Shown here in pieces: positions 10,081 through 22,575 of a stretch of 64,000 nucleotides of DNA. Below the pieces are notes generated by a model. The model was not told the DNA's origin. It searched no databases and saw nothing but the letters and a program-made list of their open reading frames with translations. Every line of letters starts with the position of its first letter. Position 1 is the stretch's first letter. The position numbers and the translations under genes are program-made. This DNA comes from Hirsutella rhossiliensis (taxonomy: Eukaryota; Ascomycota; Sordariomycetes; Hypocreales; Ophiocordycipitaceae): positions 1-64,000 of the forward strand of contig NW_025408669.1 of assembly GCF_020360975.1 (NCBI RefSeq), given 5' to 3'.

Positions 10081-10452
10081 TATCGCGTACTCTATATACG
10101 TTAATTAACGCTATCGCTTATATTTAATAGGCGGCTATATCTTTTTCGTAATAGCTATAAGCCCGGGCGGAGGGGTTACCCCTCTAGGAACTTCTAGGTA
10201 ACTATATACGTACTTTTTTTAGCTAGCCTAGCGCGCACTACCTATAAGACCTAAGGTTTAAGTCCCGCCGGAGTAATTACACGGTATTAGTATAGGGCCT
10301 ACCTATATAAAAATTCCCTCTATAGTATAGGATATCTAGGTATCCTAAGACGAATTAACCTAATATCCCTAAGGGGGTATATCGTATACTTTATATATAT
10401 TAATTAACGCTATCGCTTATATTTAATAGGCGGCTATATCTTTTTTATAATA
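10081..10452 (+). mobile_element. TRIM-2: miniature LTR element with 73-bp LTRs and a tRNA-like core
   Basis: Direct repeats at 10081-10153 and 10380-10452 (73 bp each) bound a 226-bp interior. The element is flanked by ATAGT at 10076-10080 and 10453-10457. LTR ends read TATCG...AATA, the RIP form of TG...CA. The interior ends in a purine tract (AAGGGGGTA at 10371-10379) against the right LTR, giving plus orientation, and begins GCTATAAGCCC, the primer-site position. In the middle GGTTTAAGTCC (10255-10265) matches a pol III B box (GGTTCAAGTCC before RIP), with an A-box-like TAGCCTAGCGC at 10224-10234. The spacing is too short for an intact tRNA gene. There is no coding capacity. Confidence 0.8.
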
Positions 10453-12704
10453 ATAGTATTTATATTTAACGGTCTTAGGGCCCTTTATTTATACGCCCTA
10501 TTATTAGCTAAGCTTATATAAACCTAAGGGGCCTTAGTAAATAAGTTATATATATTAAAGAAGATAGTTTTCTTAGGCTATAAAAAAAAGTCCTTTATAG
10601 TAGTCCTTATTATAAAGTAAGTAAAGGTATAGGCTTAGGTATAGTCTATTAAAAGAAGGTTAATAATCTATAAAGGGAAAAAGAATAAAAAGTATAAGTA
10701 TAGCTTATATAAGCGCGGAGGCTACTTATATATAAACTTAGCCTAGACCTTAGTCTAGACCTATATAAGGTAAAAGCCTTTATAGTCTTATTCCTTTTTT
10801 TAGTAAGGAAATTTATCTTTTTAAGAGGCTCCTTTATAAGGATAGGTCGGAATTTAAGAATAAATTAACCGAATATTTCCTTAATAAGCCTAATCTTTTA
10901 ATTCTTTTAAACTAGCCTTATAGGCTTAGAAGATATATCTTAAAGGATTCCTTCTTATTAAAGAAAGTAAAAGGAAATTAAGCTTATTAAAATTTAAGGG
11001 TAAAAAGCTATCCTTTTTTATATAAAGCTATTAAGTAATATTATCGTAAAATTTAAGCTTTTATATCCCCTTATTTATATAGTTAATTCCCTAGTAATAA
11101 GATATTCCCTCTTTACTTTCTTAAAGAACTAGAATTATAAGAAGGTATTATAAATATTAAGAGAAGTATTAAAATTAAGGATAGCTAGTTTTTATAAAGG
11201 ATAGTTAAAGGGTTATAATAGTTAGTCTTAGCTTAGCTAACTTATAAGAAAAAAGAAAGCTAGATTTACTATACTAATAATTTTTCCTTAGATTTATAGG
11301 TCGAATAAAGGTAGCGGTATTAGTTACTATTTCCTAGTAACCTAAATCTCGTTTATCTTCTTTTATAATAAAGGGTCCTCCTTAAGAAACTATTATATTA
11401 TTTCTTATAGCCTCTTTAAAGAGCTAAATCCTTTAGGTCGGTTTACCTAAAAGACCTACTAAAAGTCTTCTAGCCTATAAAGCCTTTTATACGCTTAGTA
11501 AGTAAGTCTATTTCTCCTTATTTATTATCTCTTTAAAGAATAATTCCTTTTTATAAGGTCGGCCTAAAAACCCCCTCTTTTTATATATTATTACTTATTT
11601 TAATAAAGGGGTTTTATTTCGACTAGTTCCTTAATATTTCGTTTAATAGACTAATAGGTCTTTTAAGGGACTAGCTAAGCTATAAAATAGTTTAATAGGG
11701 CCGGGCCTAAAGTAATAGGTATAACTAAGGCTAGGGTAGTAGCTATAGTTAAAGATAGGGTTAAGGCTTTAAAGGAAAGAGAAGCTAAAAAAGTAGTAGT
11801 AGTACTAAGGGCTATAGTAGTAAGGGCTATAGTAGCTATTAAGGTAGTAGGTCGAACTATTTAAGTTAAGTACTAGCTATAAAGAAATAAGACTACTTAT
11901 TATTATACCTTAATAGCCTCTTTATTTAGTTCCTAGCTAGCTTCTTAAAAGGTAGCTAAGTAACTATTATTAATAGGCTTTATTAGTATAGATATATCCT
12001 ATAACTACTAGCTAGAAAGAGCTTTTATTAAGAATTATTAGTTAGCTTTTTAAAGGATCTCTTCTTACTTAGCTAGCTATAAAGAAGCTAGTAGGTTCCC
12101 AGTAAAAAAGGCTCCTAGGTAAGCTATATAGGTCTTCTTAATACGGTTAGTTATATAGCCTTTTAAGGGAGCTATTAAGGTCTCGAGCTTTAAAAGCTAT
12201 TACTTAAGAGTCTCTTTCTTTTAAAGAAAGACTAGCTTTATAATACTAACGGATTTTATTATAGGTATATATAAAGAAGTTAATAGCTTTATCTTATAAA
12301 GGTATTCCTTATAGTAACTCTTATAGTTACTTAAGGTAGTAGAAAAAGCTCTTTATTATATAAAGGTTAGCTTAGAAAAGAAAGTAGCTCCTTTTATAAA
12401 GATAAAAAGGGGGCTTAAAAAGGTCCTACTTATTAAAGAAGATAAAATTATAAATAGTCTTATTTACTTAATCCTATAACTCTTTTACCTACTTATCTTA
12501 ATTTTAAGGCTTTATAAGAATCGTCCTATAGATTATAAGGGTAGTAAAGTTATTTTTCGGTATAATTTTAAAAGAAGGTAAGAAAGTTAATTAAAAATTA
12601 GCTTTTCTTATAAAAGGGGTAAAGGGGGCTATAAAGGATATAGAAAAGGTGCTTTTTATAGTAGCTAAAAGTTAAAAAAGTTCTATTCCTTTAAGGCTTA
12701 TAAC
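10453..12704. other. RIP-mutated relic, unassigned
   Basis: About 2.2 kb with strong CA/TG depletion. Some runs of 30-40 codons are free of stops but none shows a domain I recognise. It may be further parts of the element carrying relic X. Confidence 0.4.
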
Positions 12705-13574
12705 TCTTATAAAAAGAGATATAAAAAGTATATAAAAATATATAAAGATAAAATTAAAAGTATAGGGTTAGATAAGTAGGGCAAAGATATTTAATTCTTA
12801 TAAAGGTAGTAATTATAGTTAGGGAGTAATTATTATATTACCTTAATTATCTTTCTTTCCTTTATTTAACGCCTTTCTTTATACTTATTTAATATCTTAA
12901 TTACTAAAGAAGATCTTACTTAAAGAAGCTATTAATATCCTCTTAACTACTAAGCTTTTTACTAGTTTTCCCCTTTATTCTAGCTATTACTAGTATATCT
13001 ATCTTATCTCTTACTACTTTTATAGGAAAGCTATTATTACTTTTACCTCCCTTTATACCCCTACCCTTATCGTAAAGACTATTATACTATATAGGCAAAA
13101 GTAGAACGCGCTTAGATAGGTACGCTATAAATAATATATATCTAATAACCGCGTCTTCCGATATACCCCCTTAAGGATCGCGGCTCCGCTAGGAGCCCTA
13201 GACCTTATAGCTTAAGACGCGGGAGTCGAACACTAAGCGCCACGCTAATAAACTAAGGAAATCTAAGAGAGGTAGTCGTCTACTAGGGATTAAACCCTAT
13301 ACCGCGCGTAGTTACCGGAAGTTATAGGGGTAGTATACTATCCCCTCCTAGGCTTATAACTATCGCGAAGACTATTACGCTACGTAGGTAAAAGTAGAAC
13401 GCGCTCTAATAGGTACGCTATAAATAATATATATCTAATAACTATGTCTTCTAATAACCCTTTTCTTTATACCTCTTTTTAGCTCCTCCTTTTAAACTAG
13501 TTATTTAGCTTCCTAGGTCCCTCTTACTAAGGGATATTTCTAAGAACTATAAAATTAAGCTATACTTTATAATA
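12705..13574 (+). mobile_element. S473 element, RIP-mutated copy 2, split by TRIM-1
   Basis: 12705-13067 and 13462-13574 together match the whole S473 element (about 476 bp once TRIM-1 and its duplicated target are removed). Termini are TCTTATAAAA and CTTTATAATA, decayed from TCTCGCGAAG and CTTCGCGACA. The interruption is a clean insertion with a 5-bp target duplication, so TRIM-1 moved after S473. Confidence 0.8.
13068..13456 (-). mobile_element. TRIM-1 copy a: 389-bp miniature LTR element
   Basis: Two 96-bp direct repeats (13068-13163, 13361-13456) enclose a 197-bp interior. The target duplication ACCCT is seen at 13063-13067 and 13457-13461. LTRs begin TATCGCGAAGAC (TGTCGCGAAG before RIP). 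A purine tract on the minus strand at 13164-13175 gives minus orientation. The interior includes a B-box-like TGTTCGACTCC on the minus strand (13222-13232) and a perfect 6-bp hairpin near 13180 (GGCTCC/GGAGCC). There is no reading frame. It is less mutated than its host. Confidence 0.8.
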
Positions 13575-14112
13575 CTTTAACTTTATAAAGTAAGGAACTT
13601 ATTAGTTTAAGCTATTATTATTATTATAGCTATTATTACTACTATAGCTATTCTTATAAGTAATTATTAATAGAGCGGCTTATATAGCTAGGAATAAACT
13701 ACTACTTTAAGTAAAGTAGAAATTACTTATTCCTATTACTATTATAGTTAAAAGAGGAAAAGAAAAGAAAGAAGAAAGAAAAAAAAGATATTACTTTATA
13801 TACCCCTTAATAAAGAAAGCTACTTAAGGCTAAGGAGATAGGTAACCTAAGGCTTATATATATCTAAGCTAGCTATTAGCCCCTTAAGGGCGTATATAAT
13901 AAGTTATACTCTTATTTAAGCGGCCGGCTAGCTAATAAGTATAAGGCTAAGTACTAGCTACTTAGGTTAGTAAGTATAAGGATAATAAGGCTAGTAAGGC
14001 TAATATAATTAATAAAAGAAATATAAGGTAAAGCTAGTAGTATAAAAGGCCTAACCCTTAATTATATAAAAGCTATTAATAAGGTAGCGCTATACTATAC
14101 TAAAAAGATAGT
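13575..14112 (+). mobile_element. GyB 3' internal fragment, plus orientation
   Basis: This is the reverse complement of the sequence next to the GyB 3' LTR (compare 1876-2400 and 22576-23100). The antisense TATA box and pyrimidine tract appear in reverse at about 13745-13815. It is interrupted by TRIM-1 copy b before the LTR at 14509. Confidence 0.75.
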
Positions 14113-14499
14113 TATTATAAAGACTATTATACTATATAGGTAAAAGTAAAACGCGCTTTAATAGGTATACTATAAATAATATATATCTAGTAACCGCGTC
14201 TTTTAATATACCCCTTTAAGGATCACGGCTTAGCTAAGAGCCCTAGCTTATAGCCTAAGATATAAAAGTTAAATACTAAGCGCTATACTAATAACCTAAG
14301 GAGATCTAAGAGAGGTAGTTACTTATAGGGGATTAAACCCTATACTATATATAGTTACTAAAAGTTATAAAGGTAGTATACTATCCCTTCTTAGGCTTAT
14401 AACTATTATAAAGACTATTACGCTATATAAGTAAAAGTAAAACGCGCTTTGATAGGTATACTATAAATAATATATATCTAGTAACTATATCTTTTAATA
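14113..14499 (-). mobile_element. TRIM-1 copy b: 387 bp, heavily RIP-mutated
   Basis: The copy aligns with 13068-13456 throughout, including both terminal repeats. Its target duplication is ATAGT at 14108-14112 and ATAAT at 14500-14504, one transition apart. The B-box-like segment of copy a is destroyed here. Confidence 0.75.
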
Positions 14500-14508
14500 A
14501 TAATATTA

Positions 14509-14694
14509 TATAAGAATCTTTAACTATTATAAGTTATAGGCTTAAGCTATAGCCTAAGCTATATAGTTATATATAAAGGGCTAGATCTTATATATATATA
14601 TATAAGCTAGCTATATATAAAATAGCTTTATATAGCTTATTAATATTATCTTATAAATAGTACTTATATATATACTTTTACTTACTTTATAATA
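14509..14694 (+). repeat. GyB LTR, plus orientation
   Basis: 186 bp, reverse complement of the LTR at 22390-22575, from TATAAGAATC to ACTTTATAATA. It follows the GyB 3' internal fragment, so it is that fragment's 3' LTR. Confidence 0.8.
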
Positions 14695-14856
14695 GTAAGG
14701 AGATTTAAAAAAAGAAAGCTAATAGCCTTTCCTTATATTATAGCGCGTTTTTATACTTTATATTAAAGTATTTATTCTTTTTAGCTATAGGGCCTATAAT
14801 AGTATAAGTAGAAAATATAAGACCGCTCCTTACCTTAAATAATAAAGAGGACTTTA
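14695..14856 (+). pseudogene. GyB gag fragment trapped between two LTRs
   Basis: The bases match the gag zinc-knuckle region of the adjacent GyB copy (about 16020-16190) rather than the sequence that normally follows an LTR. An LTR, a gag scrap and another LTR is not a normal element arrangement and suggests deletion or recombination between copies. Confidence 0.6.
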
Positions 14857-15041
14857 TATAAAAGTCTTAACTATTATAGGTTATAAGCTTAAGCTATAGC
14901 TTAAGCTATATAGTTATATATAAAGGGCTAAATCTTATATATATATATATAGGCTAGCTATATATAAAAGAGCTCTATATAGCTTATTAATATTATTCTA
15001 TAAATAGCACTTATATATATACTTTTACTTACTCTATAATA
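14857..15041 (+). repeat. GyB 5' LTR of the plus-strand copy
   Basis: 185 bp, aligned to the other GyB LTRs and followed by GTATAAACTA, the same primer-site context as next to 29147 in the complete element. Confidence 0.8.
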
Positions 15042-18000
15042 GTATAAACTATTAACTAATAAATCTAATAGATATATCTTTAAAAAGGGTTTTACTTTTT
15101 TAAGGAAGTACTCCGCCCTTTTATTAAATAGATAGGAAGTATTATAGCTATCCTAAAAGCGATTAAAAGTATAATAGCTAGTAAGAAGGTCGAGGTTCTT
15201 ACTATACTAAGGGAGCTATTTATAAGACTAGCGTTAACCCTTATAACCTTTATAACGCTAGTTATAGTAGTAATATTACTAGCGTAAAAGCTACTCTCTT
15301 AGCTAACTTAGGATAATAAGCTAGAGTCCTTTTACTTCTTTCTTAGCTAGCTTTAAACGAAGTTTATAACTATCGAGAAATAGGGCCTAAATAGCTATCG
15401 TAATATATTATAGTATTCGCTCCTCTATATACTACTAGAGCTCTAGATATAACGGATCTTTAGATTATAAGATAAGGGCAGCCCTAAGGGTAAACGCGAC
15501 TTATAAGACTTCTTTTAATACTTTATATATACGTTTAGTAATATATAAGAGCGGGAGAAAGTATAGGATAGGCTATAGACCCTTAAGTAAAAAGATAGAT
15601 AGACCTTTAGCGAATCCCTCCCTAACTTTAAAGAGATACTCTTATAGGTAGTAGGGACTATAGTATAAGAAGATAGTATAAAGCTTATATAGCTATAGAA
15701 TTTAATTATACTAGCCTTATAAGAGCTACCTATCCCTATAATTATACTTATTAACTATAGTAAGTATATAAGCTAGTTAATTAAAGTAGTATAAGGCTAT
15801 AAGTAAATACTTTATTTTTAAAAGCTATATAAGTATATACTATATAGTAGCGATAGGATTACTGCCTTTTTATAAGATAAATAGCTAGCTATTAATATTA
15901 ATAAGGATACCTTAATATTAGCTACCTACTTAAACTAGGTTAAATATAGTAAGAAGACGCTATTAACTATTCTTTATACCGCCCTATACTTTAAGTAGTA
16001 AGTAAAGTAAGTAATAAGTAAGGAGATTAAGAAAAGGAAGGCTAATAACTATTACTTATATTATAGCGCGTTTATATACTTTATATTAAAATACCCCTTC
16101 CTTTTAACTAAGCGGCTTATAATAGTATAAGTAGTAAAGATAAAACTACTTCTTACCTTAAACGATAAGGAAGACTTTACTCCCTTAAGTATAAAAGAAA
16201 AGGATTAGCTTTAAAATAAAAATAGGCCTTAGAGCCGTAATTGCTAGTACTAATAAATAAGAAAGAGGAATTACCTACTTATATAAAAAAAGAGCTTACT
16301 ATATTATAGGTTATAGTTAATAACTTTTTACTTAACGCCGCCCTTATAAATAAAGGCTACTAATACTATACTATAGTTAATAAGGCGCTTATATAAATAA
16401 TATAAGTATTAATAGAAAGGATTACTTTAAGGTAAGTAAAGAACGCTTTAAGCACGATAGAAGGTATAGAGATTAAGGGTATTATATAGCTAGCTATAAA
16501 GGTTAATAGGTACTATAAGCTTATTATAGCCTATATAATCCCTTAGCTAGAGTTTCCCTTAATCCTTAGGAAACCTTAGTTATTATATATAGAGTTATAT
16601 TAAATTCTATACTAAGAGAAGCTATAGTATAGACCTATATAATAGTAGGTCTATTATAATAACGGTTTAATAAGTATAAGACTAAGTATATAAGCGTTAT
16701 ACTTAGCCTAAGAAGTCCTTATTTTTATTTTTATAGGAACTATATAATAAGTAAAGTAAGAGGAGGGCTAGGTAGCGGCTAATATAGTAGTCTTTATAGT
16801 TAGCTTAGTAGATATCGATAAGGCCCTTTAAATAAAAAAGCTAAAGTCTCCCTTTAAACTATATTAATAGATTCTAAAGAGCTTTTATATCCTTTTACCG
16901 CTATTTAAGTACTAGGAAGTAAATAAGCTTAACCTATAAAAGCTAAGGGTAGACTATAAGGTCGTACTTTATACTAATAAAAAGAGGTAGGAGCTACTTA
17001 TACTATTTAGGCTGCTTTATAATATATTATATATATAGCTACTAGTACTAAAGAGGATATTAAGGGACTTCTTAGATAATAGTTTTATTTAAGTAAGTAG
17101 CTTTAATATAAGGGTACTAGTCCTATTTATATATAAGCTAAGAAGTAAGATATAGTTTTATTATAACTATAAGGCCTTAAATATAATTATAAGGCTAAAC
17201 TACTACTCTTTATATTTAATCTTAGATACGCTCTATAACCTTTTAAAGGTAAATTAGTTTATAAAGCTAGATATAAAGTAAGCGTTTTAAAAGGTATAGA
17301 TTATAGAGGGAAGTAAGTAGAAAATAGCGTTCTATATATACTATAGCTTATTTAAGTAGCTTATAACGCCCTTTAGCCTCTTTAAAGCACTTACTACCTT
17401 TTAGTATTATATTAATAATATACTTTAAGACTTCCTTAATAAGTTCGCCTATATATATATAGATAATATCCTTATCTATATAAGCGGCTCTTATAAGGAC
17501 TATATATAAAAGGTATAAATAGTCTTAAAGCGCTTCTAGCTTTATAGGCTTTACCTTAACCTAGATAAATATAGACTTAAGGTTAAGAAGGTAAAGTACC
17601 TTAGCTTTATTATTTATACTATTATAAGTATATAGGTAGACCTTATAAAAATCTAAGCGATCTAAGACTAAGTAGCCTTAACTATATAAATATAAGAAGG
17701 TATAAGTAATAAGCGTAGGATTAGGTAATCGATAATATAAGCGGAAAGATCGGTTAAAGAAGTATAAGGTAGGATTACGTCCGGAATTTATAATAAGTAT
17801 ATAAGGGGCTAAATAATATATTAAAAGAATAGCGTTATAAAAGATACTTATAAACTTACTTATTTTATTTACTACTCCTAGGGAAATTCTTTGTTTTTTA
17901 TAGACTATTATTCGCTTACTAGTAAACTATTTAGTTAGTTTTCTAGTATATTCTATAGTACGTAAAAAGCTCTATCTATAGTATATCTTCCTAGCTTAGT

Positions 18001-19030
18001 ACGTAGTTTAATTATAACGTAATAGTTAACGTAAGACTATAGGTTCTAGTATAAGTAATAGATTTAACTAGAATATTCTATGCCCTACCTATTCCTATAT
18101 TATAGATATCTTTAGAACCGCTAAGCTAAAATAGGTAATAGGGTATCCGTTTTACTCGTAATTAACTTATATTTTTTATATATATTTTATTTTACTAGGA
18201 TAGGCTTATCTTAACCCGCCTTTCTTAAAGGAAGGTATAGATATCTAGTAGAGGTCTTTATCTTTAAGTATTATTCCCTTAGACTATATTATAAACCCTC
18301 TTTTTACTAGCTTATTTTATAGAGCCTCCCTATACCTATTATTTCTTTATAATAGTAAAATAGGAATATAAAGGTATATTCTTATAATAAATTAGCATAT
18401 AAAGCTTCCTAAGGTTTATAAACTATTAAAAGATTTTTATTAAGGGCTTCTCTTATATTATAATACCCTTAAACGATATTATTAAAAAGAGGACTACCTT
18501 CTATTAAGGGCCTATATAAGAGGGAGCGTTTTATATACTTTAGGACCTATTCTTATTAGCCTTAGTACTACTTTAGTAAGACTTTAACTAGTTTATATTA
18601 GTTAAAGTAAACTATAGCGGCTAAGCGCTTAAAAGGATGCTTTTTTATAAGGTAAATAAGTAAAAGTAACTAATAGCGTTCTACTCTTATAAGCTAACCT
18701 TAGTAAAGTAAAATTATACTATTTATAATAAGGAGATATTAATAATTATTAGCTACCTTAAGTAATAGTAAGTAGAGCTTTAAAGTTATAAGAGCTTTAA
18801 GGTTCTTATAGACTATAGGAACCTTAAGTACTTTATAACCTACTAGTACCTCTTAAAGTAGTAAGCCCGCTAGGTAAAGTATCTCTTATACTTTAACTTC
18901 TTAATTAAGTACTAGCTTAAGCGGGACTTTATTATCTTAAACGCGTTTTCTTAAAGGGATTAAGACTAGCTAATAAGAGTAGATATTAAAGAGTAGGATC
19001 TATATCTTATCCTATTAAAAGCGCTATAAA
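15042..19030 (+). pseudogene. GyB gag-pol relic, plus strand, truncated
   Basis: Read with TAA/TAG as former glutamine, the order gag, protease, reverse transcriptase and RNase H is recognisable and matches the complete GyB element. The zinc knuckle lies near 16.05-16.1 kb. A protease-like segment at about 16330-16400 reads NAALINKGYQYYTIV, where the complete copy has an Asp in place of the second Asn. The RT motif YIDN is at 17456-17467 (YIDD before RIP), and RNase H near 18745-18870. A solo LTR (17691-18386) splits RT from the following thumb region. The copy ends at the subtelomeric repeat near 19030, before the integrase. Confidence 0.75.
17691..18386. mobile_element. Solo LTR S697, copy 2 (696 bp)
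   Basis: The perfect target duplication ATAAA is at 17686-17690 and 18387-18391. It is homologous to 43648-44344 and 8020-8715. Removing it restores the GyB reverse-transcriptase frame across the junction. Confidence 0.9.
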
Positions 19031-19034
19031 CTTA

Positions 19035-20035
19035 TTTTAATAGGGACGAGGGTATATACTTAAAGCACGCGTAGCACGTAGCTAAGGATTAGTAGAGTAA
19101 TTAACTACGTAATTATCTAATTATCGGTCCTATATATAGCTCTAAGGGCCTTAGGTTATAGATATAAGTCTTAGAGATTTCTTTACTTTATGCCTCTTTA
19201 TCTCTACTAGAGTCGCGTAACTAGCGGCCTTTACTTTAAAGGGGAAAAACAAAAATTTAAATTAACTATAATTAAGGAAGATACCTAATTAGATAATTAA
19301 GGTCTTTATAAAGCCTTTAAGTATACTTCGAAGTAAGTTAAAAGGGGGGTGCTAGGGGTCTTATCCCTTTAACGGGCTAATATCTATAGGGGTACGATCT
19401 TACCTATTAAACTCCTCCTTAGCGACTTTCTAAACTAAGATACTAACGGAAAGGGCGCGATAATAATAAGTAAGGCTCTCTTCCTAAGCATATAAGTAAG
19501 TAAGTAAGTAAATAAACTATTAACGGAACTTTTCTCCTTTACTATAATCCCTTCCCTTTATATTATTTATTCCTCCCTTTACTTATAAGCTACTTATTTA
19601 GCTCTTTCCTATCTTTACTCGCGTATTTCTTTCTTTAGATAATTATCTACTACCCCTTATATATACTCCTAAGTATTCGCGCTTATTATTCTTAAGGGCG
19701 TTAAGGAAATAAAGTAGTTAGTATCTTTACTAGTCTATAGCTTTAGGTATAGCTAGATTAGATAAGCTATAGAGTCTTATAGACTAGTTATTATCGCGTT
19801 GCTAGTAGTCTTACGTAAATATATAGAATTATAGTCGTTAATATCCTAGCGGTAGTTCTAATATATTCCTAGGTTTTTAACTCCTTTAACCTAGGAGGGT
19901 TTAAAGCCTAGTATAAACCTTATAGGGACTATAGCTAGAGAGGCTATTACTATACTTTGTTTCTAGGGAGTAATAGGGCGCGCTATAGGTATTACTAAAG
20001 TCTTTAGCCTTAGGGTAATTAACTAAGCGCCTAAT
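19035..20035 (+). repeat. Subtelomeric repeat, internal copy
   Basis: This is the reverse complement of 173-1150. It keeps several CA/TG dinucleotides and so is less mutated than its neighbours. The end equivalent to the telomere junction is at 20035, followed by unrelated sequence. The first 380 bp recur at 47075-47457. Confidence 0.7.
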
Positions 20036-20214
20036 AATTTCGGAGTCCTAGGGTAAGTTAGTAGCCGCGCTATCTACCTTTCTTCCTTACTAGCTTCTTA
20101 TCGGGCTATCGGCGGGGGTATAGTTATAAGTCTTTCGCTCCTTTATATATTTAAAGGGATCGTTAGTAGCGGGCGAGGAGTAGGCTTAATTAGCTATATA
20201 TCTAAGGGGGAAAA

Positions 20215-20664
20215 TATAACGACCGGTGTTATTCCTAAGGGATAAACCTATTAAGGGGTTTATATTAGTAGATATAATAGGGCGTAGTTTAAGTAATAAT
20301 AAGTATATTACGTTAGTAATAAGTTAGAGGTTATAAACTATAGACTATAATTAGGTAATTAGAATTAAAGATAGAATCGTAATAAAGATCTATATTAAAA
20401 GCTAGATAGCTATCTATTTAAAGAAGTAAAAGTAGGTGGCTATATATACCTATAAAGACTATCCTTAGATTATAGGCCTAGCTATAATCCCTAACGTTAG
20501 ATCGTATAGAGCGTAGTAATCTCGTTAATCCTAGATTACTTAGATCTCTATAATCCCCTCGATCCTATATCTATTAAATAGTCGTGCCGACTATTTATCC
20601 GTTAGACCGTATTACGTGCTTAATACGGTCGACCGTTAGCGGCCTAGTAGCTATAGTCGTAATA
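20215..20664 (-). repeat. GyA copy 1, left (3') LTR, 450 bp
   Basis: It matches 34918-35367 base for base in length. It starts TATAACGACC and ends GTCGTAATA, the RIP forms of TG...CA. GAAAA lies just outside it at 20210-20214. Inside it, 20665-20685 is a purine tract on the minus strand (AAAAGGAGGGGAGAT), which sets the element on the minus strand. Confidence 0.9.
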
Positions 20665-20689
20665 TAATATCTCCCCTCCTTTTAGTCTT

Positions 20690-22384
20690 ATCCGTAAGAC
20701 CTACTATAGCTACCTTAGCCGCTATATATAAATATACCCTTATCGCGTCGTGCGTAAGTATATTGTTCCTTATCTCTTTATCCTTTCGGGATATACTACT
20801 AATAGTATATCTAGTCGTATACTAAAAAATCGTTCTTAAAAAGCCTTTAAGCGCGCTACTCTTACTAAATATATCGACTTAAGTAGAGATCCTACTAATA
20901 TACTATATACTCGATACTTTAAAGTAAAGAAGACGAATTATTAGATAGCCGAAAATTCTTCGCGCTATAATAATTATATTGCTAGTAGTCGTCCCTATTA
21001 TAATAGTGTTTTAGTAGCCTCTTTTTATAGGTGTCTTTTAATTTTTTCTATATATAGTAGCTAACGTATTTCTTTTAGTAACTAAATTATTAGCGGAGTA
21101 GTATAGGCTATATTCTAAAGAGGAGGAAGCTAAGGAAGCCTTATTAGAGCTTTAGGCATAGCTTATAAATCTTTAGTCGTAAATATCTATCGCTATTAAT
21201 TATTTAGCTTATATCTAGAAGATTTAGAATCGTATAAAGGAAAAGAGTTCTAAGTTATTTCGTTATAGTATCTAAGAAGTAGATACTAAGGATAGCGTTT
21301 TGCCTACGCTCGATATATATAAGTATTAAGTAGTAAATAACTTATAATCGTTAGGCGTTCTTAATAAGGCGAATTAGTCCTCGTTTAGTATTAGTAAGGA
21401 GTTTATAGATCTTAGCCCTTTAATCCCTCCTAAACCTTCTAGTAAAATTATTAAAGTAAAGAGCTATAGTAGGTTAAGTGCTTAAGTAGTTCCTAGGTAT
21501 TTTCCTTTAGTCTATATCCTTTCTACTTAATAAGGTATTCTTATTACTAACCTTATTTTCTTATATTTAGTATTTATTCTACTTTATATTCTTAATCGTC
21601 GTTAACTTTAATTTTTTCCTATAGTTTAGCGTTTTATAGTGCTAGTTCTAATAATAAGATATAAAATATTAGGTATATCTATATTATTATTAGTAGCGAA
21701 AGTTTATAGTTAACTTTTAAAATAGTTTTCTTAACCTTAAACGGTCTAAGTTTCTTAAAATCTAATTTATTACTTAGTCGTTTTATTTTAATATTTCGTT
21801 ATATAAGGTAGACTATATCTCTCTCTTAAAAGATTAGTCCCTATAATCTTTTCCGATTATAGTAAGTAGATATTTATTCTCTAATAAATTAAAGTTCTTA
21901 TTATATTTCTTTATATAATTTTTATAGCTAATTTACTTATAGTATCGCTCGTTTTACTTATAGTCTTTATTAAGTAACCTTAAATACTTCTAGGTTATAT
22001 CTATAATTAGCGTATACTAGTAAGAGCTTAGTTATTTCTATAACTAAGTTATTATAAGCTAGTTACGCTATTAGTAGCTATTTAACTTAATCGTTTTATT
22101 CGTAGCTAATATAGTATCGTAAATATTATTTAAGCGTTTAGTTAAGTCGTTTTATTTATCTATCTATTTATAGGTAATAAGCTATACTAAGCTTATATTT
22201 TATCCCTAATTATATAATAAGAGCTTACTAAAATTTAGCTATAAATATACTTCCTCTATTAAAGATAATCTCGTTTAATAGTCTATAATTACTAATAATT
22301 ATTTATAGGAATATATATACTAGCTCTTTTATATTACTTACTTCTTTATATAGTAAGAAGTATTTATACTTTATTAATCTATTA
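20690..22384 (-). pseudogene. GyA integrase and 3' pol relic
   Basis: On the minus strand near 22120-22200 the mutated frame reads QIDRQNDLTKRLN, corresponding to the QTDGQ-E segment at the end of a retroviral-type integrase catalytic core. Towards 20.7 kb the frame is unreadable. The same stretch in copy 2 is at 47458-49000. It continues across the nested GyB element into 29338 onward. Confidence 0.6.
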
Positions 22385-22389
22385 GTAAT

Positions 22390-22575
22390 TATCACGGGGT
22401 AGGCAGAGGCGTGCGCGCAGGTGCCGTCCGTAGGATAATATTAATAAGCTATATAGAGCTCTTCTATGCGCGGCTAGCCCGCCCCTATACTTACGGAATC
22501 CGGCCCTCCGCACGTAACTACACGGCTTAGGCCGCGGCCTAAGCCTATCACCTACAATAGTCAAAGACTCTTATA
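22390..22575 (-). repeat. GyB left (3') LTR
   Basis: 186 bp, from TATCACGGGG to GACTCTTATA on the plus strand. A stop-free stretch on the minus strand across it (60 codons) is LTR sequence, not a gene. Confidence 0.9.

Noticed and set aside
10224..10265. Intact tRNA gene inside TRIM-2
   Set aside because: A-to-B spacing of about 31 bases is shorter than in a tRNA and no acceptor stem pairs.
13164..13360. Intact tRNA gene inside TRIM-1
   Set aside because: B-box-like sequence only; no full cloverleaf could be folded and the A-to-B spacing is wrong.
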